Positions 37,443-47,991 of a stretch of 64,000 bases of DNA are shown one piece after another (position 1 is the stretch's first letter; each line of letters starts with the position of its first letter). The notes beneath the pieces are model-generated. The model worked only from the letters and a program-made list of their open reading frames with translations, was not told the origin of the DNA and did not search any database. The translations under genes and the position numbers were made by a program. The DNA lies in assembly GCA_964016985.1 (NCBI GenBank), contig OZ024821.1:14867211-14931210 (forward strand). The letters run 5' to 3'. The stretch is from Anodontia alba. Its lineage: Eukaryota; Mollusca; Bivalvia; Lucinida; Lucinidae.

Positions 37443-37804
37443 GACGACAGGAGAAACACTCTCTGACAGCTCAGAAGACATATAATTACAGCAGAGGAGT
37501 TAGGGAGGAGTATCTGGTGATAATTTCTCCATAAAAACATATGTCGGCAAGTTGCTTCTAATAAGTACCCACAACATATGTTTTTTATGAATAGTTAGAG
37601 AAAATTATCCCAGAATTATCATCAAAAACTCCTCCTTAACAACTCCTCAGATTACAATAAACAATAAGTGCCATAAACTATGGAGTATCTTGGGGCTAAT
37701 GTGTCTTGACTATGCTACAATTGACTTAGGGCAAAAGCAAATTCCTGCTTAGTCAAATACAATCTACTCTTCTGTGTAGCCAGGTCAGGGTATTGTTAGA
37801 CACC
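37443..37804 (+). other. ODR4 3' flank with P1/GGAGGAGT palindrome and AATAAA
   Basis: AATAAA at 37656-37661 is a candidate polyadenylation signal about 215 bases after the stop. A palindrome fills 37492-37650: GGAGTTAGGGAGGAGTATCT outside and ACATATGTCGGCAAGTTGCT inside, closing with ACTCCTCCTTAACAACTCCT. If transcribed it would put a hairpin in the 3' UTR. Confidence 0.5.
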
Positions 37805-37806
37805 TA

Positions 37807-39553
37807 CTGTATTAATCTGCCTATAAGTCGATTTGATTATTAGACGGGGGCTGTTTTTGGGCCCTTCCCAGGCAGGATTTTGCTTTTACTTAATTATAAG
37901 AGGGGTTAAAAAAATCTCCGACCTGTCCCAGATATTCCCTGCTGCTCAAAAATTCCTAAAGTACGTTAAGACATTGGCGTTGTTTGGTCAGATTTGTAAG
38001 TGAATTTATCACAGATCAGCAATTAAAAAACTTCCAACACCACTTACAAGCATGCATAAACGTCATCCTTTTCTAAGGCCTAAGAGGACACCATTTACTT
38101 CACCAAGAAAAGTACCGTGCCGCTTATGCGACTGATCAAAATGGGGACCGATGCACTCGGGTCGACGCATTCTCGCAGTCAGTTGAGGATTTATGTAATT
38201 TGTAAAGCTGATTCCGAAGAGTCTAAAAACAAATCAGATTTCGTTTTTTTTTAAAGCGCAGACTCATCTGGGGCTCTGTATTTTGCAATGGTTATAAGGT
38301 ACAATTTTCCTTGTTGCTATCCTAGAAAATTCTGCTGGTGGTCATTAAATACTCAAACCAAAAAAAGGTATCTTATCGATTCTAAAAAAAAAAAAAAAAA
38401 AAAATAGCCAAAAATAGGGCAGGGTGTCGCATCGGCTTGTTCCAATCAGGATCTACTCTGTTAGCTTGACAGAGTTTGCAGAGCCTAGAAACAGTGTCTT
38501 TTCAAACATTTTATGCGCAGGCTGGTCCAGGTCATTGTATCTTGCCCAAAAAGTAAGTTACTATTTTGCAGATCACGAGTCTACCTTTATTTAATCCCAT
38601 GCAGAGTCCCAATGACACGCTTACAATAACTGTTCCGACATGTCAAAAAAAAAGTACCTATATCAAATGTGAAAAGGAAACTCCAGATTAATGTGCTCAT
38701 CTGCGCGGTCCAATAAGAGTCTATTTTATTTATTGTGCAGACTTACAAGACCTGACATTCTTTATGTACAATTTTAGCGGTTTTATTATTCTGAGTAGCC
38801 TGCGCAGCTGATCTGATTGCAATTAATTTGTATGAACAAAATAAGGTCTGTTTTATCACAGTTCAAATTTCTAGTAACAACAAAGGGATTACAACAGTTG
38901 CCGACTCGTTTGATGGTTTGTTCACATGTCAATCATGCAGCCAGTTAGTGAATGTATCCCTGAAATGGACGTGATTAACCTTTACAACTCTGTGGGCTAA
39001 TTTAGCAAACGACAAATTGATCACATTTTTCCAAGAAAACTGAATTTGACATTTCATGTCTTCATTGAAAATAATTTGCATGAAATGTCAAACCTGTTTT
39101 TCGGGACATAATTATATGTATCAGAAAAAATTATTTCTAAATGTTGTCTGCTGTTATTTTACCCAGAGTGCTAAGGGTTCAGTCCTTTTTTCAGATCTAA
39201 TTTCCTTACCCGTTTTACCTAATGGACCAATCCGAAATGTCTGTGTAATTATTTCCTGTGTCCATTGTAAGGAAAAAACGTCTTATGTTTTAGAGTTTCT
39301 CGGGGATGGATAACATTTTGGAACATATTGTGATTTTAATTAGTCTGGATTAGTAAATTTCTGTCAAGGAACGAAGGTAAACATTATACCTTTCTACCGA
39401 TTTCGAAGATCGGCATTTTCTGTGACCACGTGGCACCACCGGACTTTGCCGAAAATACCGATATTGCCGAAGACCTTGATTATAAGACGGGTCTGGATTT
39501 TTGGGAGCATTTTTTTTTGGAAAAATCCCCGTCTTATAGGCAGATTAATACGG
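37807..39553. mobile_element. TA-flanked non-autonomous TIR element (CYGTATTAATCTGCC ends)
   Basis: Left end CTGTATTAATCTGCCTATAA at 37807; right-end complement CCGTATTAATCTGCCTATAA ends at 39553; TA on both sides (37805-37806 and 39554-39555). TA duplication is typical of Tc1/mariner/pogo-type transposition. No transposase frame. Its right third (38970-39553) recurs at 58095-58724 and includes a P2-like palindrome. Confidence 0.8.
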
Positions 39554-39759
39554 TATTCAGGAATTCTTAATTTGCACACACAATACCATCTTGTAGGTTA
39601 TCTTGGTCAGCAGAGAATTAAAGAGGATTATTTGGTGATGATTCTGGGATAATTTTCTTCAATTCTCCATAAAAACTTACGTTGGGGTATGCTAGAATTG
39701 TCATCATTAATGTCTATGGATCCTGATCAGGTGTACAGACAGTTTGCTTAACCCTTAAA

Positions 39760-40060
39760 GTGCCAATCACAACTGCAGCAGATCTAGATGACATTTTTTT
39801 ATGGAAGCATGGTAGAAAGGGCATATATTATTACCCCTGTCCGTCCGTCTGTCCGTCTCTGTCCGGCATTAGCAATTTGTGTTTTAAGTTTTTCAGGCGA
39901 GGGCATCTGTGTCCTTTGAACCCATTTCTAGTTGTTTTTGGTTTGTTTTTTTTCATAAGGGATTATTCACATGAAAGGTCAATTTATTTTCCATGAAAAA
40001 TAAAAAAAAATATATAGAATGTTGTCTGCTACAAATTTTGCTTGGTGCATTAAGAGTTAA
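39760..40060. repeat. Degenerate hairpin-ended or P2-like remnants
   Basis: CCGTCCGTCTGTCCGTC at about 39840 resembles the CCGTCC stretch after the start of E1a. 39945-40060 has AAAGGTCAATTTATTTTCCA and GTTGTCTGCTACAAATTTTG, a P2 right end. Neither is complete. Confidence 0.45.
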
Positions 40061-40240
40061 CCCTTTCATCTCTACAGACCAGTACAGACACCTTTGCAAA
40101 CAGTGCAGATCCAGATGAGACGGCTCATAATGAGCCATCTCATCAGGATCTACACTGTTTGCCATTTTGTTATTGTTTTGACATGTCCAGATTCAGAAAT
40201 GGAAAAGTCTGTCAGAAGCTTGAGGGTGAAAGGGCTAAAC
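40060..40240. repeat. Palindromic MITE related to P3/P5
   Basis: TTAACCCTTTCATCTCTACA at the left; GTGCAGATCCAGATGAGACG GCTCATAATGAGCCATCTCATCAGGATC is a hairpin; right end GGTGAAAGGGCTAA. Inverted ends TAACCCTTTCA / GAAAGGGCTAA. Confidence 0.75.
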
Positions 40241-40339
40241 TCAACATAATCTCCAGATAAGGTGAAAATTGAGGTGATAAGTTTTGTACTAGACACATCT
40301 AGTGGGTACTCATTGGAAGTGCCTCAGCAAGACATGTAT

Positions 40340-40455
40340 TGGTACAAACTGCTTGGAGGACTAAGCCTGCCAAATTAACTTGTGGTTAGGTAAACTGACC
40401 ACGCTCAACATGACCCCATTCGGTTGACTGGGCCGTAAAACCTCAACACAAACAA
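40340..40455 (+). mobile_element. SINE family A, 3' fragment
   Basis: Only the last third: GCTTGGAGGACTAAGCCTGC, TTGTGGTTAGGTAAACTGAC and GGCCGTAAAACCTCAACACA. 5'-truncated, consistent with incomplete reverse transcription. Confidence 0.85.
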
Positions 40456-40484
40456 AAATTTTCTGATTAGAGTGGTATGCAGAA

Positions 40485-40650
40485 AATCATTTTTTCTCAT
40501 TTCTCTATGAAAACATATGTTGAGGAACCCTTTAGTAGTGAGGCGCTTCTAATTAATACCCACGACATATATTGTCATGGAAAAACAAAAAAGTACCAAC
40601 ATTTTTGTAAAAAACAAAAGCCTTATCTAGTGCTATGAAAATTAAAAAAA
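40485..40650. repeat. Palindromic family P1 copy
   Basis: ATTTCTCTATGAAAACATAT, AGTGAGGCGCTTCTAATTAA and CACGACATATATTGTCATGG; right arm GCCTTATCTAGTGCTATGA. Confidence 0.7.
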
Positions 40651-41500
40651 AAAAAAATCCTTTTTTTCTTACCTATGACAAACAAGAAAAATAGAAAAGA
40701 AAAAAACTTGTAAATCCTTTAATGTAAATCCCTTTGCAGGTATTGAAGGATTTCTGCAAAGATTTGCCTCCATGATTTCTAAAATCAATAAGGCACAAAG
40801 TTATAATGTTTATGCAGCTTAAAGCTATTTTGATAGAGGGACCAAATCATTATGGGTATATTTGTTTAATAATAAAGCGTAGACAGTATCACAGTGAGAA
40901 TCAGTTCATTTATATGACAGGCTTCTTTCCATAATTGTGCTGAATTTTATATGAGAGAGGTATTAAGGCGAATTGTTCATATTTTCCAAAAACTGGGAAC
41001 GGAAATCCAGGGGAATTAACTTTCTTAAAACTGTTTTGCCTCCCTTATGAAAGGGGTCTACTCTAAAAGGAAAGAATTCCTAAACAGGAAGTAATGATAG
41101 TTGTCGTCCTTGTGAGAAATAGCAGAAAATCTACCTGGTGTATTCTGTCCACTTAAAACTAAACAGATTTGCATGAAAGAATTTTATAATACTATTGATA
41201 GGCTTTCAAGGCAGCCTATTTTTTTTTAAAAATCCCTTCTTAACCTTTCTTTTTGTTAAAAGTGCCCTTTGTTTTTTAGCAGAACAAGGCTTTCACATGA
41301 TCAATAATTAGTATAATTTGATTAAAATACAAAGTTTTTTTTTTCTCACTGGCTCAATACAAAAAGAAATATATAAATTCTTTCATAGTTGACTGCATAA
41401 ATTACCATTATAAGTAAATACCTCAGCCATAAAAGCTTTATTGTCTATCCAGTACAATGTTGCTTAATATTGTTCAGGATACTGTCAAATGACAAATGTA
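40650..41500. other. Spacer with one P4 copy and no gene
   Basis: 41020-41200 holds P4 words (CTTATGAAAGGGGTCTACTC, AAAAGGAAAGAATTCC). The remainder is AT-rich with no supported exon or RNA gene. Confidence 0.5.
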
Positions 41501-41508
41501 GTGTGTTG

Positions 41509-41745
41509 GGCTCAGTTGTTCAAAGCATCATTAGCTTAACGAGCTCATTAAGGGTCATTTCATTAACTGTTTTAGCGGATTCAGTATACAATATTCTGAT
41601 ATTTTTTGCTGAAAAAATGTGAGTAGCAAAAGCTACTCACATTTTTTCAGCAAAAAAATTCAGCATATTTGCATATCACTCGATGTAAATTTTAACGAAC
41701 CATTAACTAGCGATGTTGTTAGCTTTGAACAACTAGGCCCTTGAT
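41509..41745. repeat. Palindromic MITE, family P6, copy 1 of a pair
   Basis: GGCTCAGTTGTTCAAAGCAT to TAGCTTTGAACAACTAGGCCC. Central hairpin GTGAGTAGCAAAAGCTACTC ACATTTTTTCAGC. See the neighbouring inverted copy at 41801. Confidence 0.88.
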
Positions 41746-41800
41746 AATTACCTTAAGAAATATTGGATGTTGTCCTGTTAGGGCTCACACAAAACAACAG

Positions 41801-42027
41801 GGCCCAGTTGTTCAAAGCTAACGACATCGTTAGCTAATGATTTGTTAAAATTTACATCGAGTGATATGCAAATATGCTGAAATTTTTGCTGAAAAAAATG
41901 TGAGTAGCTTTTACATTTTTTCAGCAAAAAATATCAGAATACTGTATATTGAATCCGCTAAAACAGTTAATGAAATGACCCTTAACGAGCTTGTTAAGCT
42001 AACAATGCTTTGAACAACTGGGCCCAG
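41801..42027. repeat. Palindromic MITE, family P6, inverted copy 2
   Basis: GGGCCCAGTTGTTCAAAGCT to GCTTTGAACAACTGGGCCC. Its left half matches the complement of the right half of copy 1 (TTAACGAACCATTAACTAGC / GTTAGCTAATGATTTGTTAA; ATCGAGTGATATGCAAATAT in both), so the pair forms a larger inverted repeat with a 55-base spacer. Confidence 0.88.
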
Positions 42028-42240
42028 AGGAGTTAAGGAGATTTGGTGTTAATGCGGGAACAATTTTCCCTAGGTCTCTATAAAAAACGTGTTGTGGGTA
42101 CTCATTTGAAGGGCCTTACCAAGGTGCTTCTAATGAGTACCTACAACAAATGTTTTGTGGAGAAATAAGAAAACTGTGTCCCAGAATTATCACCAAATAT
42201 AATTTGAATTTCCTTCACAACTCATCTGAAACAATCAACC
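42028..42240. repeat. P1 palindrome with GGAGTTAAGGAG outer arms
   Basis: GAGGAGTTAAGGAGATTTGG outside left, GTTGTGGGTACTCATTTGAA / GTGCTTCTAATGAGTACCTA in the core, ATTATCACCAAATATAATTT at the right. Directly abuts the P6 pair. Confidence 0.7.
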
Positions 42241-42384
42241 CTTGTAATTGTCAAAATGGTGGTTATATGCCATAAAATAAGGTAGTATAACAGAACTCTT
42301 TGATTATACATTATCAACTCTTTACTGTATGCAAATCAGTCAGTGAAAGTTAACTGTGAACAATTTTGTCACCCAAAGTACTAT

Positions 42385-42600
42385 ACAGTATTTACCCTAA
42401 CTATTCAGACTAACTGGCCTGAGCAAATGGTGTAGATGCAGACCAGTGCAGCAACTGATCAGGGTTTGCACTGTTTGCTGCCCATGCCGCAGGCTTTAAA
42501 CCCTCAACAGATTGAGAAATAGGGTTATTCAAATTTTATTTATGGCTAATATGGCAAGGAGTTGAGATGTCCAAATGCTTTGGGTAAATACAATATTATT
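42385..42600. repeat. Palindromic MITE, family P3
   Basis: Left AGTATTTACCCTAACTATTC, core GATGCAGACCAGTGCAGCAA / CTGATCAGGGTTTGCACTGT, right AAATGCTTTGGGTAAATA. Confidence 0.65.
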
Positions 42601-42702
42601 CTTGCTTAGCGGATAAGGTTTTCCACAAATTACAAGGGTGCTAGCAAATCTTATCTCACACATTCTTATCTGCCCCATGGGAAAGAAAAAAATTAAGAAT
42701 TC

Positions 42703-42792
42703 TCACGTGATACACAATGGTTGTATAGGACGTCACTGTACACCATTCTTAAGGTTGACGTCACAGAACGTATTGACGTAAATTAACGTCAC
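42703..42792. promoter_or_regulatory. E-box plus four CRE-like sites
   Basis: TCACGTGA at 42703-42710, then GACGTCAC at 42729, TGACGTCAC at 42756, TGACGTAA at 42774 and AACGTCAC at 42785. Four bZIP-type cores in 64 bases, with no gene found on either side within about 1 kb. Either an enhancer or promoter of an unseen transcript, or a CG-containing repeat remnant. Confidence 0.45.
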
Positions 42793-42903
42793 GGTATTGT
42801 CATCATATTATGGCAAACGTCTGCAATAAAAGTGACTGCGTTATCAACAACCTACTTTCAGAAATGAAAGGTTTCAAGAAAAAGAATCTGTTAAGGGTTT
42901 GAG

Positions 42904-43000
42904 GCACAGATAGACAAATCCGTCCCTCGGGATCACAGTCTGGCTATACTCTGCAAGCCTTGTCATGCAAGACAATAACCCTCGGGACAGATATTTCTAT
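42904..43000. repeat. Inverted repeat with CCCTCGGG
   Basis: AGATAGACAAATCCGTCCCT CGGG at the left and CCCTCGGGACAGATATTTCTATCT at the right pair with each other around a 45-base loop. No family members seen in the window. Confidence 0.6.
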
Positions 43001-43049
43001 CTACCCCTCACACTCATGATAGATTCTTATAATATTTGAGCTGGTACAC

Positions 43050-43262
43050 AGCAGTTCCTACAAAATGAGCTGTGTGGCCAGTGAAGACTCTGCTCAGCCT
43101 GTGCAGCCAGGCAGTCTGATCAGTCTTCACTGTCCGCATGAAGAAGCTTTGGGACCTTGGTTATCCATAAAGCGCTTAGTGAAGACTCCAGTCAGACTGC
43201 CGATGCATATGCTGTCAGAGTCTTTGCTGGATATACATGCTATTTTGTAGGAATTGCTTTGC
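43050..43262. repeat. Palindromic element with GCARTTCCTACAAAAT ends
   Basis: GCAGTTCCTACAAAATGAGC at the left, ATGCTATTTTGTAGGAATTG at the right. Inner CAGTGAAGACTCTGCTCAG, CAGTCTTCACTGTCCGCATG and TAGTGAAGACTCCAGTCAGA repeat in both senses. The + frame 43065-43250 is its translation. Confidence 0.72.
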
Positions 43263-43299
43263 CGTGGCTTATTTTTATTGCATAAACCCTATCATACAA

Positions 43300-43835
43300 T
43301 TTAATAATTAGCATGCTGGGTAAAATTTCCAGCAGAAAACATTATGAAATATTTTTATTGTTTTTCCTAGAAAATAGGCTTTGACGTTTCCTGCAAATTG
43401 TCTCCTCTCAGGAGACAATTTGCATGAAATGTCAAAGCCTACTTTCTGCGAAAAATTAGAAAATATCATCAATTTGTCATCTGCTAAATTTGCCCAGAGA
43501 ATGCCGGCCTCGGTGGCTCAGTTGGATGCGCCATCCGACTGGAGATCAGGAGGTCGCGGGTTCAACCCCCGCCGAGGTTGGCAACATTCTTTCGTGGAGA
43601 TTGATCGTAAAATATTTTCTACGGTCATTCTCTCCCATCCGCTGATTCAAAAAGGGCAGTTGTCAGTTTCTGGCGAAAGAATGTGCACAATACTGGTTAA
43701 CTGCTTAGAGGACTAAGCCTGCCCAGTAAACGTGTGGTTAGGCAAACTGACCGCGCTCGACATGACCCCACTGGGCTGATTGGGCCGTAAAATCTCAACA
43801 CAAAAATTTGCCCAGAGAGTAGTAAAGGTTAATGT
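43300..43835. repeat. P2 palindrome split by a SINE
   Basis: TGCTGGGTAAAATTTCCAGC, TTTCCTGCAAATTGTCTCCT against GGAGACAATTTGCATGAAAT, CATCTGCTAAATTTGCCCAG; after the SINE GCCCAGAGAGTAGTAAAGGT completes the right end. Confidence 0.85.
43501..43803 (+). mobile_element. tRNA-derived SINE, family A, 15-bp TSD
   Basis: GCCGGCCTCGGTGGCTCAGT, GGTCGCGGGTTCAACCCC, body GATTCAAAAAGGGCAGTTGT, tail GGGCCGTAAAATCTCAACAC. Target duplication AAATTTGCCCAGAGA at 43486-43500 and 43804-43818, inside the P2 element. Confidence 0.93.
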
Positions 43836-43938
43836 GATTCTCCACTGTGAAGGTATACTGTAGGATAACCTAAATTTATAGACTCCTTACCTTACTATTC
43901 CTTAAATCTGAGCCAGTCTACTTTTCAACATGTATATA

Positions 43939-44265
43939 CAGTTGACTCTTGTTATCTCGACCTCGCTTATCTCGAATAACGCTTATCTCGAAGTAAAAAT
44001 CTGGTCTCTGCCTAAACATGAAAATCTAACAACAGGTAAAAAAATATTGTGGAAAAGAGGAGAAATTGCCCCAAAGGAGCAATTTCTCCTCTTTTCCACA
44101 ATATTTTCAATATATCTCTAAATTCAAGAGTCCAATTACATATTTGTCAAATGTGGTTGTGCGAATAATTATTTCCTCAATTCTGTAAATCTGATATGTC
44201 GAGGAACGGATATATCGAAGTATTTCAGAGAGTCCCTTGGAATTCGAGATAACAAGAGTCGACTG
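43939..44265. mobile_element. Pogo/Tigger-like MITE, TA target duplication
   Basis: Ends CAGTTGACTCTTGTTATCTC and (complement) CAGTCGACTCTTGTTATCTC, with TA at 43937-43938 and 44266-44267. CAGT... ends with TTATCTCGA words and TA duplication fit the pogo branch of Tc1/mariner. The centre (44040-44106) is a near-perfect hairpin: ATTGTGGAAAAGAGGAGAAA against TTTCTCCTCTTTTCCACAAT. No transposase. Confidence 0.88.
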
Positions 44266-44309
44266 TATATCGAAGTGAGACTTTAACAAACAATTGTTCT
44301 ATGTCTAAA

Positions 44310-44410
44310 CTGTTGTGATAGAACAGCAATCAATGTAGACCTTGATCAAGGAGCAGTTTTTATCTGTATCTGCACTGTGCCTGTCTGAATATTTAGAGTA
44401 AAAATGGTAA
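44310..44410. repeat. P3-like fragment
   Basis: CAATGTAGACCTTGATCAAG, TTATCTGTATCTGCACTGTG and CCTGTCTGAATATTTAGAGT. Reduced copy. Confidence 0.5.
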
Positions 44411-44479
44411 TGTGTATTTTAAGTTAACCTTTACCAGTCTCTGGGCAAATTCTGCAGACGACAAATTGATGACAGTTTT

Positions 44480-46288
44480 TAGCTCGCCTGTACGAAGTAC
44501 AAGGAGAGCTATTGTAGTCACCCCGGTCGTCCGCGTTTGCGTTTGCGTTCCCATTCCCGTCACACTGCGTTAAAGTTTTTCAAATGCTTATATCTCAACA
44601 GTCACTCCTCACAGAGGCATGAAATTTGGAACTAAGGTACCTTGATGGGTCTTCTGAGATTCCAAGAGAATAAACTCCTGGGTTCATGCCCCTGGGTGGG
44701 GCTAGGGGTCAGAATCTAGGACACCTTTGTAATACTGTGTTAAAGTTTTTCAAATTCTTATATCTTGACTTTCACTCCTCATAGAGCATTCATATTTAGA
44801 ATTTGGGTACCTGGAGGAGTCTTCTGAGATTCCAAAAGAACATACCCCTTGGCTCATACCTCAGGGTGGGCCTTGGAGTGGGGCTAGGGGTCAAAATCTA
44901 GGACACATTTGTAAAATCTTATATGCCTACAGGTTATAGACACAACTGGTTATACATCAGCTAACTATGTGACATCGGTTTAAGTGTAAGAGAGTGACGG
45001 TCATGGTGACCTACATTTTATAGTCCAGGTCACCTAGATTTCACGGTCCAGTGATTTTGCCTTATATCTTGAATACTATTTGTTGGATAAATGTCACACC
45101 TGGGATATTACTTCCATGTGACCCAATGAATGACCACTTACTATATCTAGGTCATTGTGACCTATATTTCATGGTTCAGTGATTTTGCCTTATATCTTGA
45201 ATACTATTTGTTGGATAAATGTCACACCTGGGATATTAGTTCCTTGTGACCCGATTATTGACGTCAAAATATATCTCTGTTGGTGTGACCTATATTTCAT
45301 GGTTCAGTGATTTTGCCTTATATCTTGAATACTATTTGTTGGATAAATGTCACACCTGGGATATTAGTTCCATGAGACCCAATGAATGACCACTTACTAT
45401 ATCTAGGTCATTGTGACCTATATTTCATGCTTCAGTGATTTTTGCCTTTTATTTTTATTACTATTTCATGGAGAATTGTCATACCTGGATTATTATATCT
45501 ATGTGACAAAATGATTTACATACAAATACATCTAGGTCAGTGTGACCTATATTATATGGTTGAATGATTTCGCCATATAACTTGAAAATTATTTCATAGA
45601 AATATGTCATACCCATTTGACTTAATCATTCTAGGACACTGTGACCTATATTTCATGGTTCACTGATTTTCCCTTATAAAGGAAGACAGTGTGATGCAGA
45701 AATATCATACCTGGATTATAATTTCCATCTGACCCGAAGATTGTCCTCAATATACTTCAGTTTGACCTATATTTCATGGTTCAATGATTTTTGTCCTTAC
45801 CTTGAATACTATTTCATTGAGCAATACCATAAATCAAATATTAGTTCCATATGATCCTATGATTGACATCAAAATATATCTAGGTCAGTGTGACCTACAT
45901 TTCATGATTCAGGGATTTTTGCCTTATATCTTGAAATTATTTGATCAGCAATTCCATTTGTCAATCTACTTCCATGTGATCCCAAGGGTTGACTTAAAAA
46001 TATGTCAGTGGTACATCTAACACAGAGATTTCCTTTAACGTTTATAGAGGGAGAGACTCAAAACTTATTTAAGTCCTATTTATGTCCTCTCTCAAAATAG
46101 GAAGAAAGTCTGCTCTTGACCAACTTACAACAATATTTCTCAAAATGTGTGGGTCCTCAAAAATCAGTTCTTGATATGTTTAGTCAGATGTTATTATTAT
46201 ACATTTTGAATTTCTTAATGATAAAAATGTTACAATATAAAATGTACCCAGCAGGCGAGCTACGCTGTCCTACGACAGCTCTTGTTTT
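44480..46288 (+). mobile_element. Hairpin-ended tandem-array element E2
   Basis: Begins TAGCTCGCCTGTACGAAGTA CAAGGAGAGCTATTGTAGTC, a hairpin of the same plan as E1a. Ends CAGCAGGCGAGCTACGCTGT CCTACGACAGCTCTTG; the complement GTAGCTCGCCTG repeats the start, so the ends are inverted. Interior: two copies of TATATCTYRACWGTCACTCC / GTGGGGCTAGGGGTCAGAAT (about 44590 and 44760), then an array of 118-120-bp units. No protein-coding frame. Confidence 0.78.
45000..46010 (+). repeat. Tandem array inside E2, about 118-bp units
   Basis: GTGACCTATATTTCATGGTT CAGTGATTTTGCC recurs at about 45168, 45287, 45415, 45546, 45649, 45765 and 45890. Units also share GAATACTATTTGTTGGATAA and GTCACACCTGGGATATTA. Early units are almost identical, later ones degenerate. 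Confidence 0.92.
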
Positions 46289-46449
46289 CCCTAGAAAATA
46301 CTGACATTTCATGCAAATTGTCTCCTTAGTAGACAATTTGCATAAAATGACAAAGTCAGTATTCTGAGGGAAAATATATATATTTCAAAATGTTGTCTGC
46401 TGAATTTCTCACCCAGCATGATAAGCTTTAAAATGGTTTTAGGAACTGC

Positions 46450-46850
46450 TGCATTGCACAATCAGTAATATATTTTGAATATTAGCAGACAATCCTTTAA
46501 AATATTTTTTGTTACTGTTTTCTTGATAACAGGGATTGGCATTTTATTTATATTGTCTTTAGAAATAGTTTGAATGAAATGTCAGTCATGATAGGGCTTG
46601 ACATTTCATTTAGAGAAATTGAAATGAAATGCTAGGCTCTGTTTTGGGGAAATACATTACAATATGTATTGCCTTTTTGCTGACTATAAAAAAAACTGGC
46701 ATTTTGCCGAATATCTAGAAAAATGAAAGCATCCAGCGTGGTGTAAAAGGTGTGTGAGTTTTTTTGAATACCTGTACCTAATCTAATGCATAATTTTGCA
46801 AAAAAAATTATATTCAGAAAAAAATATTTCTTTTCAGAAACATACCTTTT
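46450..46850. other. Spacer with P2 remnants
   Basis: GACATTTCATTTAGAGAAAT and GTATTGCCTTTTTGCTGACT resemble degraded P2 words. No gene seen. Confidence 0.45.
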
Positions 46851-46914
46851 TAGCATACCTGAGCATAATGTGCTCAAGGTGAGCTGTTGCGATCACCCTG
46901 TGTCTATCGTGCAT

Positions 46915-47765
46915 CCTCCATCAGCAACAATTTCTTTAAATGTCATCTCCTCTTAAACAACCGACCAATTTCCACAAAACATTACAGAAATGTTTCACTT
47001 ACGTTCCATAACCAAAGTTGCTCAAATGGTCCCATTTCGCTGAACAAGATGGCCACTAGAGCTAAAACTAGAAAAATCTTTAAATGACATCCCCTAGGCC
47101 AGTGTCCCTTTTTAAATTAATTTCACATTAATATTTCTCTTAACCAAAATTGCTCAAATGGTTCTGCTCAGCTGAACAATATGGTCTTCAGAGCTTAAAA
47201 CAGAAAAAAAAATCTTCACCTAGTCCAGTGGTTCAATTTCAAAGTAATTTCACAGAAATGTTCCTCCCATGCTCCTTTACCAAAATTGCTAAAATGGTTC
47301 GGCTTCTCTGAACAAGATAGCCACCAGAGCGAAAAATAGAAAAAAATCTTTAAAACATCTCCTCCTCCTAGTTTACTAGCCAGATCGCAAAATAATTTCA
47401 CAGAAATGTTTCACTCATGATCTTTACCAAAGTTGCTCAATGGTTCCACTCCGCTGAACAAGATGGCCACCTGAGCTAAAAACAGTAAAATCTTTAAACA
47501 ATATCTCTCCTTGGCCAATGGCTTGATTCGAAAATAATTTCACTGGAATGTTCCTCGTATGCCCATTTATCAAAATTACTTAAATGGTCCCACCCCACTG
47601 AACAAAATGGCCACCAGAGCTAAAAATGGAAAAATCTTTTAACAACATCTCCTTTTAGGCCAGTCGCCCAGTTTCAAAATAATATCAGGGACGGTTCCTC
47701 TTATGCTTCTTTACCAAATTGCTAAAATCGTTCAGCTCTGCTGAAAAAAATTGCCACCAAAGCTT
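46915..47765 (+). repeat. E3 tandem array, left block
   Basis: About seven units of 115-125 bp, each with a GCTGAACAAGATGGCCACC-type centre (near 47037, 47170, 47310, 47452, 47598 and 47740). The block resumes at 49270 beyond the foldback insertion. Confidence 0.88.
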
Positions 47766-47991
47766 AAAGGCTTCATATTCCTCAAAAAATAGACATTTGA
47801 ATTTCCAAGAAAGGTTTAATAAATAGATATATGGTATCTATACAAACATAAAATGTGGCACCTGACAGCCTGCAAAATTTCAGTTAGTCTCGTTCTTGAA
47901 CTGGATGAAAACTGAAATGATTTTTATCGTATCTCTGAATTAATGTTGCCAACAATAATTCAGATATACCATAAAAATCATTTCATTTTTA

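Larger units (their letters stand above)
44440..46445. repeat. P2 palindrome split by hairpin-ended element E2
   Basis: Left 44440-44479 (CTCTGGGCAAATTCTGCAGA, GACAAATTGATGA), right 46289-46445 (ACATTTCATGCAAATTGTCT, CAATTTGCATAAAATGACAA, GTTGTCTGCTGAATTTCTCA). The host palindrome fixes E2's edges to within a few bases. Confidence 0.82.
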
